A stretch of 32,514 nucleotides of DNA from Porogramme epimiltina (taxonomy: Eukaryota > Basidiomycota > Agaricomycetes > Polyporales > Polyporaceae): NCBI GenBank assembly GCA_900155495.1, contig FTLJ01000122.1, positions 1-32,514 of the forward strand, given 5' to 3'. The notes under the pieces were generated by a model. The model did no database searches. It saw only the letters and a program-made list of their open reading frames with translations, and was not told the DNA's origin. Shown here piece by piece: positions 21,173 through 30,945 of the stretch (positions are counted from its first letter, which is position 1; every line of letters begins with the position of its first letter). A program made the position numbers and the translations under genes.

Positions 21173-24100
21173 CTATTGGGAGAGATCGTCCATCTCCTCT
21201 CGGAAAGCCTTCAACTGTGCCTGCTTCGAGAGCAACTCTGCCCTGCGTGTGCTGACCACCGGATCTTCGGCGAGGTATGCTGCGCACTTTGCCCTCGACT
21301 CACCCGACGTCACCTCAAGCTTCTCGCAGAGCGTCCCTCGGAGAGTATCCGAGAACATGTACAAGAAATGTAAGTCGATAGATAATGGGATGTAGTCGAT
21401 GAATCGCTGTTCAAGAAATCAGGCGGTCAATGATTAGATTCCAACGTCAACTTCAAAATTAACGTCAACACACCTTGTATGAGATCTGGAAATATGCCCG
21501 GACTTCCGCCATTATCCTCAACTCCTCTTGGAAGTCGTCTGAAGGATTAAGTCGATCTTCTAATTCCATCAAGCTGTTGAAATGAAGGCCGATTTTTTCC
21601 AGCGACAGGAGGGCCTCGCGAAGGACGTCTTCATGTGTCCCGGTAACAGCGGCAGCAAACGTACGCGACAGGACTGGCCGACGCGCGACACGATATTCAG
21701 CAAGGAACTTGTCGCGCATTTCTTCGTATTCACTCATGCTCTGTGTGGTTGGCGAGAGAGAACCTTCCATCTTGAGCAAAGTGTCGATGTGAGAGTTGGC
21801 AAGCGCTTCATGCGTTTGCAGATGCGTCTTGATGATCGAGCTAGCGATGACACGAAACAGCAATCGAACACAATAGCATCAGGGCGTGAAGCTATATGAA
21901 ATATACACCTCAACGTACTCGATGGCAGCGTGGAGAGCGGGGAACTTTCCAAATTGTTCCTTCATGATCTTCAAGAGCCGCTTCTTGAACTCTTCGTAGA
22001 CCCGGCTAAAGCACTCTATGCAATACTTCCGCCAGGGTTCCTGAAATTGACGCATGAACTCGACCTTCTCCCCATATGGCGTATTTTGAGTTAATTCACG
22101 CGTGCGAGCTCTGGACAGATAAGTCAGATAGCTGTACTAGTAGTGAATTCAAGCATGCACTATCAAGAACGCACTCTTTGACAAGTTTGTGTACGTCGTC
22201 AAGGTATATCTTTCTAGTTTTGAGTCCCACAGCTTCACCCAAAGTGCCTTTAATGTCTGACTTCGAGTCGTCTTTTACAGCGTCTTTCTCACTCCGGACA
22301 ATCGTTGGCTTGTTCACTGTTTCGCGACTCGGGTTCAATGCACGAGGGTCAGAGCGCTCGAATGGAATGAATAGAGGGGCTGTGGCGCGGATGTTGCGGG
22401 CGAAGTCTTCATATGCATTGTTGTTGCTCTGAACTACTTTGGCGTATCTCCTAGGAGAACCATTGACGTGCTGGCGAACTGTCTCGCTGAACTCGGTAAT
22501 TTCACTGAGCACGAACAGCGGAGGATCCCCTGTAGCAACCGGCGGAAGTTCAGCGAGATCTTTGGCACATTGCTGCTGTAGCTTAGTGACATTCTCCTTT
22601 AGCTTCGGGAGACTGTGGGAAGCATCTTTCGTCAGATTAGTAAAGATAGAACAAGTGAGATGTGCACACGATTCTTTAACTTTCATGGCCAAGAGCTTGC
22701 TAATGTATACCACCAAGTCCGGCGTCCCAAGCCGGCCCTGAGCACGAGCGGTTGACGTCATCCATGGGTCGGTCGTATTGAAGAACTCTGCCTCTATGTC
22801 CCGAGCTTCCACATGAGACAACCCATTTAGACGTGCTTCATCATCTGGTTGACGTGTGCAGAAGTAGCCGTGCTTTAAAATATGACTACGGCCTTCAAGC
22901 ACGTCGAGCCAAAGCTGCCGGGATGTGATAGAACCCGATGGCATTGCATCAGGCTTAGTCAACACGCCTGGGGGATGTTCATTGGGAGTTTTCAGGGGAG
23001 AGAAAGACGAGCTTGCCTATTGTCCGAAGCCCATCTGGATCGTATTTTTTTGCTAAGAAAGCAAACCTCTGGTTGTCGATGTCATCTAAGATAAGAGGTA
23101 CTAAGCGGAACGGAAAACGGTCTCGATTGAAGGTCATTACCCACCAAGCATATGCAAAGTCAGAAGTATCAACGAGTCCTCCTCTCGGATGTAAGATATA
23201 GTGAGCTCCTCTACCATCTCCACTATCTTTTGCTCCGCATTCTGAATGAGGCCTGTACATCACCATCAATGCTTCGAAATTGAGACTGAGAGTGGGCAAA
23301 TTGGGAGCAGACGTACCGGGAAGATCCACGAACGACAGATCAACAAGCTCGGGCCCTGCGACATTCACACATATGACGTTGCGTGAGAACTGCAAAGGGG
23401 AAATCGTGTCTGAGGGTTCCGTAGTGCTACTCGGACCATCTGGAAGAAATTCTTTGATGGGTTTGTCAGGATGGAGGGCTGCCTTTTGTGCGCATTCGAG
23501 CATCTTCTCGACCTCAGCCTCATCCTTGAGGATTCCACCGAATTGCTCCTCGCGCACGTTTTGAATCCTGCGCCCCTCCTTATCGTACTCGTGCCGGATG
23601 AAGATCTGGAAGGTCGTGGGGGCGTCTGGGGAGTCCGCCTTGGACAAGCGACATTCAATGGGGCAGCGGGTGCAGGTACCGCCGTTGGAAGGGAAAGGGA
23701 CCTATATCACAGATTGTCATTGCCATTGCTGCTGTGGCGATAGCCCGATAGGGCATGCCACGGGTCGGGTAAACCCGCCACGGGTACGGGTCTATACCCG
23801 CCCGGGTCCGGGTAGGGGTTCATGGGGACGTACCCGGGCCAAACCCGTACCCGACCCGCAAACCCGCCTGTACCCGTCGATATACTGAACACTACGGCGG
23901 GCCGACGGAAGCCCTTTTGAGCCCAGATTAGATAAGACTCGGTGGCTTGATGTACTGTATAGCCCCTTTCGCCCAATAGTAATGACCCCGTATCTTGCTT
24001 GCGTAATATGCCCCTGGCATAGTAGCAGCGCTCGTTACTGACTGCTATCGGCGTGGTGTGACTTCCGTTTGAACCTCTCTGTGCTTCTGTCCTTCTCGCT

Positions 24101-27100
24101 ATCTCGATATAACAATGCCCAAGCCTTCCGGTTCTAGTCAGAATGCTACATCAGCTCCGAGAAAGCGTGTCCGATCACCATCCGATGTACCAGTTCCGGG
24201 CGACAAGTCGGGAATCTCCCAAAGCGGTGGGAAGAAGAAGGCCCGTAAGTCCTGATATATACTCAATACGAGCGGCAACCGAGAACAATGCTTGACGTCA
24301 TGGGTCACAGGTGCTACTGGGAATGGCACTACCGTTACGGCAGCAGGAGGCAAAGAGAAGGAATCAGGTCCAAATTCCGCAGGCGATGCTGAGATAGTCG
24401 GTGAGCTCTAGTTCTAGTTACATCATCCATTCATTCCTCTAAGTATATCTGACAGAAATAACACCCCCAAACCCTACTAAGGGTAAGGGGGCCGCATCGG
24501 GGAGTAAAGATGCACCCTCGGGCGCTGGCACGTCGGAGAAGGGGGGCGGACGGGAGGGGAAGCGCAAGGGAGAGGGGAGAAGGTCGGATGTGGACCCAAA
24601 GGAAGCCCTTGGTATGTGCTCTGATTGCCTGAGAGAACAGTACAGGTGTGAACGTCAGCTACGTCTTCAATAGAGAAGCTCATGAAGAATACCTCGTCGC
24701 ATATCTATCCGCTGTTTGGTGCCGATCCCAAGGCCCATTATGTCAATGGACGACCGTGCATATCGTTCACATGCCTTAGATGTAGGGGTGAACTCAATCG
24801 CTTCCTGGACACGCATGATCGGAGCTCGACTGGAAACTTGGGGAAGCACGCAACGAAGTGCTGGGGACGCGAGGTGGTGGACGCCTTAAACACGTCAGGG
24901 CAAAGCCGTGATGACGCTCGAAAGGCTGCCAAAGGTTTTCTCCGAGACGGCGACATCACGCGTTTCCTACACGATGGAGAACAACCAAACAAGGTTGTAT
25001 CTTTCAGCCATAAGCAACTGAACAAGATGCAGACAAGGTACGTACTCACCTTTGGTAGGGTCATGGTATTCATCTAATCCTTGCTTCAGGATCGAGACTG
25101 TGCGATGGGTTTGCGAAGATCTGCGACCATTCAAGATAGTCAGCGACCGCGGATTCAAGGTGCTAATGATCACCGGACGACCTGGCTACACTCTTCCCTC
25201 TCCGGCAACTGTATCGCGCGATGTGAAAGCAGTATTCAAGCGTACGCGCATCCGCTTAGCCGGTCAATTAAAGGTAAGTCTATCCTTAATACCGATGACC
25301 GAGACGTACTAACTCAGGCAATAGAAAAGCCTATCTCGGCTCAGCTTCGCAACGGATGCTTGGACATCTCCGAACCATCGGGCATACATGGCAGTCACTG
25401 TGCACTACGTCAAATCGGGTAAGCCCGCAACGTTCCTGCTCGACATTGTCGAGGTTGCGAAAGTACGCACCACTTCGTTACGCATTGATCCTGGTGCATT
25501 AAATCTGACATAACGGACCTCCAGTCTCACACAGGCAAGAATCTGGCCGATGCTTTTGCAAAAATCCTGCGAGAGTTTGGCATCGACGACAAGGTAAGTC
25601 ATAGCTTGAGTTACGTCAACTATATCGCACTCACGCTCGAGTTAGGCATTAGCTATCGCATGCGACAATGCTTCTAACAATGACACTATGGTCGATGAGC
25701 TCGAGTTTGAGCTGACCGACTTTCAAGGGAACACATACCGTGTACGGTGCTTTGACCACATCGCCAACCTCGTCGCCCAGGCCCTTATCCGTTTGTTTGA
25801 TACGAAGCGGCCCGATGCTGTTGATAGTGATCTTGCTTCGTTGGTTGATGGTAATGAGACGGAAGAGCTGGTTACACGCATCGCAGAGTTGAAGGCAGGG
25901 AAAGGGATGGTCGAGGACGACAACGAGGGCCTTGTTGATGTGCTCAGTGACCTATCGGAGGACGAGCTGGTCGAGTTTCAGGAGGATGTCAGGCCTGCAC
26001 GGCTAGTCATTGCTAAGGTGAGTTTTATGACGATTACAGATCATCAATCACTCACCAGCTCGCACTTTATAGCTCCGAAAAATCGCCTTCAAGATTGTCA
26101 ACTCTTCGACGAAGCTTGCGCCGGCCTGGCGTGAGATCCTGCGTGAGATGAAGCTCAAGGAACGGATGATTCCGCGGGATGTACGTACACGCTGGAACTC
26201 GACGTTCGACATGCTTGATGTGGCGATCCACTACCGTAAGGCGCTGAAGAGACTGTGCGATGACAAGGAGAATGGTCTGCGTGAATACGAGATCAGTGAA
26301 GAGGAGTGGCAGATCGCGAAGGAGCTGAGGAAAACGCTCAGGGTGCGTGCTCATGTCCGTTTGACAGCCGTGGGAGACCGACGCTGACACATCTGCATGC
26401 CCTTGTCTCGCTGCCTAACCTACTCACAGGTTCTCAAGGACGCGACCCTCTTCTTCTCCCGACATGATGCGAGTCTTGCCTCTGTCATCCCAGCTATGGA
26501 GAAGATGAAGTCTGCCTTCACATCAGTCGCCGAATCCAGCAACACGAGCACAGCAATCAAGGTCGCCCTCCGCATTGCTCTCAAGACTCTCGACAAGTAC
26601 TACAACCTCACTGATGCAGCTGATGTGTACCGTATGGCAATGGGTGCGTTCCACGATGATCTCTCAGTTCTCCGTTGAGTAATATATGCTCCGCAGTGCT
26701 TCATCCGCGCTACAAGCTGTCCTACTTTCGCAAAACGCTCAACTACACTCGTTCCTGGGTCGATGGTGCACGCAAGCTTGTTCGGGATGAATACGACCGC
26801 AAATATGCCTCCCTTCCAGTAGACGACGACTCTGAAGATGGTTCTCAAGTAACTAGTCACGCAGTGAAGCAGCGTACTGCCCCTGCTGACAACGACGACG
26901 AAGACGACTCAGTAAGCACTGTATTGACCTCATCACACGATTTTGTCCTTCATATGAGTTCTTTACCTCAGGACGGCGGTGTAAACTTCTTCGATGCGGC
27001 TCTTAACGTCCCTGCAACATCAGGGAAGCGTCAGGGTGACGAGCTAGAGCGCTATCTCAAAGCAGACACCGATGATGATGTCACAGACCCCCTCCGGTGG

Positions 27101-29010
27101 TGGTACAAGCATGCCGACGTCTACCCCCGTCTTTCTCGTATGGCTTTTGACTATCTAGCCATTCCTCGTAAGCTAGTACCCTCACAAGTCACTCTTATCA
27201 ATATATTGACCCGTATCCCTGCCCTATAGCGTCTTCTGTCGAAGTAGAACGCGTGTTCAGTCGTGGCCGGCTGCTCTTATCTCATATCCGTAGTACACTC
27301 AGCCCCGAGTCTACACGTGCCGTACTATGCCTTGGGCAGTGGAGCCTCCTTGATCTCATCGACGTCGATGATCTGGAGGATGTGGCACGTATGGCTGAGG
27401 TTGAGGGCAATGGATCCGACGATGAGGACTTCCTATTCTCGGAGGCCGAGGCCGAGGAGCATGGCTCCGATGCTGACGATTCTGACGATTCTGATTAGTT
27501 CTGATTAGCCCTGTAACATTTATGGATGCCAGATAATGGATCATGTATACTTCAGAGCGTCCTATACCCCTTTCGGAGCGCCGCGTGTGTTTAGACATCA
27601 GGGTGCCTTACTGACTGCCTATAATATGTGCATTAGACCATGAAGATCGCTCCAAAACACACCCCGATGTCCGCTCTCACCACCAACGAAGATGGCGACA
27701 GCATCTTAGACGTCTCTCAGCACAATTCCACCATCTACATCGTCCGAGACCCCTGGACGTATCCAGCAAGCACCGGAGGTGCTGGTGTATGGGAGGTCAC
27801 TGTGCTGTGCATTGTGCCATCCCTAAGCCACCGCGATGATCCTGTCAACGTCTCAGGACCAATCTGTGTGAGTCAATACCTACCATTTATACGATCCGAT
27901 GCCTTATAACCTGAATATACTTATAGATCTTCTTGCCGACGAGTCCTGATGCTGTTGAGGGATGGGAGCGTCGTGTTGCTGCGGTCCTTGAGGCCCACAG
28001 TGACACTGTGTTCCTTACTCCTCTCCAGGCCGAGAATCTCGACAACCTCCGTCAGATTTACTTCCTCTGTGCCCACCACTCCTCCTCAGTTGAACGAAGC
28101 ACCCGGGTTGCCCCACACCTTTGGAACCTCTTCACCGATCACATCGATGGCATCGCGACGGACAACGCTGCTTCCGAGGCTCAGGCTGCTGCGCAATTTC
28201 GTTCTGTCACTGAATGGGCCCAGAGGAACGTTCCGGTATGTTACTAATTGTTTCTCAGTGCCGTTTATGCTACAGTCCTTATGTACTTTACACTTTAGGG
28301 CTACCAGGGTGTCGAGTATATCGCCACAGATGTCGTCTCCGAGTCCCGTGCAGGAGACGAGGCCAACTGTGACAGTCTAGATGCTGATTGGGACGACGTT
28401 CCCGGGCTTCTGGAGCCCGATGAGGTATAAGGATCTGCAAGGACTCGGCGCATTGTGTCCTAGTGTAAAGAATAAATGTTTCCGTGTCGTTTCTATCGTG
28501 TTATAGGGGTAAGCAGAGTGCACAGCGAGAAGTTACACAGCGGCCACAGTACACGGTACTCTGAGGTCACGGGTACACCCGCGGGTACCCGTACCCGCCA
28601 GCAAAATACCCGTACCCTGCCTGTACCCGAACCCGCCCCCAACGGGTACGGGTATAGGCAGGGTCCGGGTACGGGTAGGCTCAAAATACCCGTACCCGAC
28701 CCGTGGCATGCCCTATAGCCCGACGCTCCGTGGCGATGTGGATACGTACCCCTGATATCCGTTGTGTGAGGCTTGATTTCCCAGCACCTTGGCTTCCGAA
28801 CGCCACAATGTGAGGGACCTTGATGGGGTCGACTTGTGCACTGCGTAATAACAGAAAATAACAGAAAATAATCAATGTCTACGTGCGTAGACGGAGAAGA
28901 GACACTTGCCCGTATGCTCTCAGCTTACCCCCCAATCTTATATGTTTCTTGTTCACATCGGCGAGTGTGGTGTTGGAGAAAGGAGTGGCATTCGGCGGCG
29001 TGTCGTCCAT
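21173..29010 (-). CDS. Dynamin-like GTPase interrupted in intron 2 by a hAT transposon
   Basis: Ten exons on the minus strand: 29010-28929, 28832-28750, 23701-23317, 23252-23145, 23085-23017, 22967-22670, 22612-22175, 22110-21919, 21840-21474, 21406-21173, giving 751 aa with all phases consistent. GTPase domain: P-loop GSQGAGKSS (40-48), switch I GTCTRCP (63-69), DLPG (181-184) and TKPD (246-249). The middle/stalk region follows, with FMRQFQEPWRKY, then a C-terminal GED-like helix bundle (YFQISYKRFIDYIP). There is no PH or proline-rich domain, as in Mx/Vps1/DRP-type members, which remodel membranes by GTP-driven assembly. Intron 2 is 5,048 nt because it contains the whole transposon; without it and one target-site copy it would be 73 nt, normal for this gene. 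The intron after exon 5 is GC-AG (GCAAGC), and intron 1 uses an AAG acceptor. Convergent with hydrolase gene E. Confidence 0.88.
23741..23748. repeat. Target-site duplication, left copy
   Basis: TAGCCCGA, identical to the copy at 28716-28723. Eight bases is the duplication length typical of hAT elements. Confidence 0.93.
23749..23771 (+). repeat. Left terminal inverted repeat of hAT element
   Basis: 23 bases beginning TAGGGCATGCC, exactly matching the reverse complement of 28693-28715. Similarity ends at the next base. Confidence 0.93.
23772..23880. repeat. Left subterminal GC-rich repeat array
   Basis: Dense copies of ACCCG/CGGGT blocks, including the 10-mer CCCGTACCCG at 23844-23853 and its reverse complement at 23781-23790. 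In hAT elements such subterminal motifs are known to bind transposase; that role is inferred here. Confidence 0.7.
24115..27498 (+). CDS. hAT transposase
   Basis: Thirteen exons: 24115-24244, 24311-24400, 24456-24611, 24674-25037, 25090-25273, 25325-25462, 25525-25593, 25646-26017, 26073-26342, 26430-26643, 26697-26911, 26972-27167, 27230-27498, giving 888 aa with no broken frame. Residues 1-125 are Lys/Gly/Ser-rich and basic, suitable for nuclear import. A BED-type finger follows (C159-x2-C162, H184-x3-C188). The RNase H-like core has TDAW (Asp319), CDNASNN (Asp384) and RCFDHIANL (411-419). RTRWNSTFDML leads into the C-terminal part, and the dimerisation domain (DPLRWWYKHADVYPRLSRMAFDYLAIP, SSVEVERVFSRGR) is complete. 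An acidic tail ends the protein. The third catalytic acid could not be placed by eye. It should cut and rejoin the element's ends in the nucleus. The start is the ATG after AACA at 24111. Confidence 0.92.
27640..28430 (+). CDS. Second gene inside the hAT element, unknown function
   Basis: Three exons, 27640-27867, 27927-28235 and 28299-28430, give 222 aa. All junctions are phase 0 with standard donors (GTGAGT, GTATGT) and TAG acceptors. The start is the first ATG of the frame, 141 bp after the transposase stop. I do not recognise the family. The protein is acidic near its C terminus, has no signal peptide, membrane segment or zinc-binding pattern, and contains a Trp-rich, helix-prone middle (EGWERRVAAVLEAH, LDNLRQIYFLCAHHSSSVE). 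It lies inside the terminal repeats in the same orientation as the transposase, so it moves with the element. It could be a transposition or regulatory cofactor, or a captured host gene; both are inference. Confidence 0.7.
28568..28692. repeat. Right subterminal GC-rich repeat array
   Basis: The 10-mer CCCGTACCCG occurs at 28588-28597 and 28689-28698 (the last overlaps the TIR). Its reverse complement occurs at 28643-28652 and 28666-28675. Near-copies lie between. The array mirrors the one at the left end. Confidence 0.7.
28693..28715 (-). repeat. Right terminal inverted repeat of hAT element
   Basis: Exact 23-base inverse of 23749-23771, ending GGCATGCCCTA at the insertion boundary. Confidence 0.93.
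28716..28723. repeat. Target-site duplication, right copy
   Basis: TAGCCCGA, identical to 23741-23748. It lies within intron 2 of the dynamin-like gene, 26 nt downstream of the GTACGT donor at 28749 (minus strand). Confidence 0.93.
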
Positions 29011-30945
29011 GTGAGAGTTGAGTGTCGTTGGTGGGCTCGGGGCGAGTTTGGGGGAGTGGGATGAGGAACATCGAGTTTTTATAGAATATAACGGCTAGAC
29101 AGGTCTAAAAAAAGTAGCATCCACTGACGCCAAGGCGATTCTGTGTGCTGCGGTAGCCCATTAAAATGAGGGCTTCCGCTTCTACATCCACGGGTCAGAA
29201 GCGCCTCATTACGTTGGGTGGCATCGATTCCGGAAAGATTCAACACTTGTTGAGGGCCTTGAGGCACACTAGGGACACATGATATTAGGATACTCTGCAG
29301 CACGGCTCAAGCGTGACAGCGATGGGGGTCACTAAGGGTTGATGTAACAGATAAGTGAGACTCCGATCCAGATAAAGGGGACGAAGTTGCGCCACTATGT
29401 TACACTCTAACTTTACCCATCCTTGCCTGGGCTCGGCACCGAATGTCGTACTTTGACTTGGTAACAGACCTAGGTCAAGACTAGATGTGCTGATCTGTTC
29501 AGTCTGCGAATTTGAAGTAAATTGAGAGAGAAAGAGAGAGACGGCCTACCTGGGATCGGGCCTGCAACACTGCCCTAGGGCTTGATACTTTGCATACGGA
29601 CTTGTAATGGTTAGGCATGATACATGGGACAAGTTGTGCATACTATGACCCGAGAATCGGAGGGCTCTCTGCAGACAGAAGGGCAACACGCGTACCGACG
29701 AACTTGTCGTGCCGCGATCCGCATAGATATGCGGCCAAAACGTTACACTTTGAGCCTGTTGGGCTTGCTGACGTGAAGTTGCGATTGAGGTGTCCGCCAG
29801 TACGCTGTGAATAATTGTCTCCGTGTTCCTTAATAACAGATTCCTCGATCTTCACGGAGGCAAGACAAGGCGGGAGGAGTAAAGACGTTCCCTCATTTGG
29901 CGCCCACCGATCAGATCCAGAGGGGCCTTACAAGCGCTCCAGCCACCGTATGTACCCACCACTCAAGTACCTACTCAACTTTTCAACGTTCGGCGCGTCG
30001 TGTACAAATCACACAACCCTCATGGCCTAGAATTTCGATGTTCCACACCGGGGGCTATGCGCCTACATCGGCTTGTGAGCCTGCCTTCCCATCTTCTATC
30101 AGGCCAGCGCCGCGCGCGCCGCCACTCAAGCTCAAGCTCAACCCTCGAAGCCGCAACGGCGGTCCGCAGGCACTCCGTGTGGCAACTTGTAGATCAGACA
30201 TAGATGGCCAACGCCACTCAGGTTCCCAGCGCCGCGCAGCTAGTGCGTCCCTTGTGAAGAGGTAGACTGCGGTGGCCCTGAGAAGGTGGACGGGTGGCTC
30301 GTGCAGACAGGCAGGGAAGCCATGCTTGGCGGCGTGGCGCGCCGAAGGGGTCCGCTGTGACCTCGAAGCTTGAAGTTTTGAGCGAGGGCCGTTGACGCCA
30401 GGTGTATGGGGTAGGGGGCAATACGATACGGGTGCCGCGCAGGGCGCATGTGGTACTGTGTGGTGTGCGTAGGGAGGTACCTAATGGAGGTGAAGATGTG
30501 AGGATGTAAGTCGCGGCGGGAGGTCGTGTGTGGCGGGGCGACGGGGTTAGGGGTAGGGGTTGCTGTAGTAGACGTAGTGCTATCAGGCGACTACACGGGG
30601 ATAGGCGTAAGGGCGGAGGCGAGGGTAAGCGTGGGGACTGGAGGAAGAATAAACTAGTACTAGTGGGGAATGGCGAGCAGTAGGGCGAGAGGTCCGTTCC
30701 GAGGCAGCGATTGTCCGACGAGCGTGTGGGGCGGGGCGTAAGGAGCGTGCGAGCGAGTGTGGGTCCATGGGGCGTGCGAGGGCGTACATGCGAGTAAGGA
30801 GAGCGAGCGCGAGGCGGGGCGGGGGCTGGAACAGGAAAGACACGAGGAGAGCAAGGGTAGACGACAGCCGCGCATTACCGCGCGGCGGAGGGAAGAGGGC
30901 GCGCCATTGACAGACGCGCGTTCGCTCCCTCACAGCGCTGCGCGA
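29011..30945. other. Intergenic, no gene recognised
   Basis: 1.9 kb between the dynamin-like start and the Rho gene stop; both genes are on the minus strand. It should hold the dynamin-like promoter and the Rho 3' end. It contains a short GAGAGA run near 29523-29541 and AAGCTC repeats near 30127. Several chance frames exist but none has a recognisable domain or convincing splice structure. Confidence 0.45.

Larger units (their letters stand above)
23749..28715 (+). mobile_element. Complete hAT-superfamily DNA transposon
   Basis: A 4,967-bp element flanked by a perfect 8-bp duplication (TAGCCCGA) and bounded by 23-bp perfect inverted repeats beginning TAGGGCATGCC. Both ends also carry GC-rich subterminal arrays of CCCGTACCCG. 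Inside are an intact 13-exon transposase gene (24115-27498) and a second three-exon gene (27640-28430), both on the plus strand. Undamaged ends, identical duplications and open coding frames point to a recent insertion by an element that may be autonomous. It sits inside an intron of the minus-strand dynamin-like gene, antisense to it. Superfamily assignment rests on the duplication length, the TIR start, the BED finger, the RCxxHxxNL motif and the C-terminal dimerisation region. Confidence 0.95.

Noticed and set aside
22613..22669. Continuous reading through the dynamin-like gene at KESCAHLTCSIFTN
   Set aside because: The 57-nt segment keeps frame without a stop, but GTGTGC...CCCACAG splicing gives VKESLPKLKENV, which matches the dynamin stalk. 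It was therefore called an intron.
22753..22760. Extra TGACGTCA inside the dynamin-like coding region, and another at 24293-24300 in transposase intron 1
   Set aside because: These lie within genes unrelated to the hydrolase array and are treated as chance background for the promoter motif.
23749..28715. Possible CRISPR-like or satellite reading of the ACCCG repeats
   Set aside because: The repeats are short, in both orientations and restricted to the transposon ends, as expected of hAT subterminal motifs; there are no regular spacers.
30583..30933. 116-codon minus-strand frame downstream of the Rho2-like gene
   Set aside because: Pro/Arg/Ser/Leu-rich low-complexity frame in the likely 3' untranslated region of the Rho gene, with no recognisable features.
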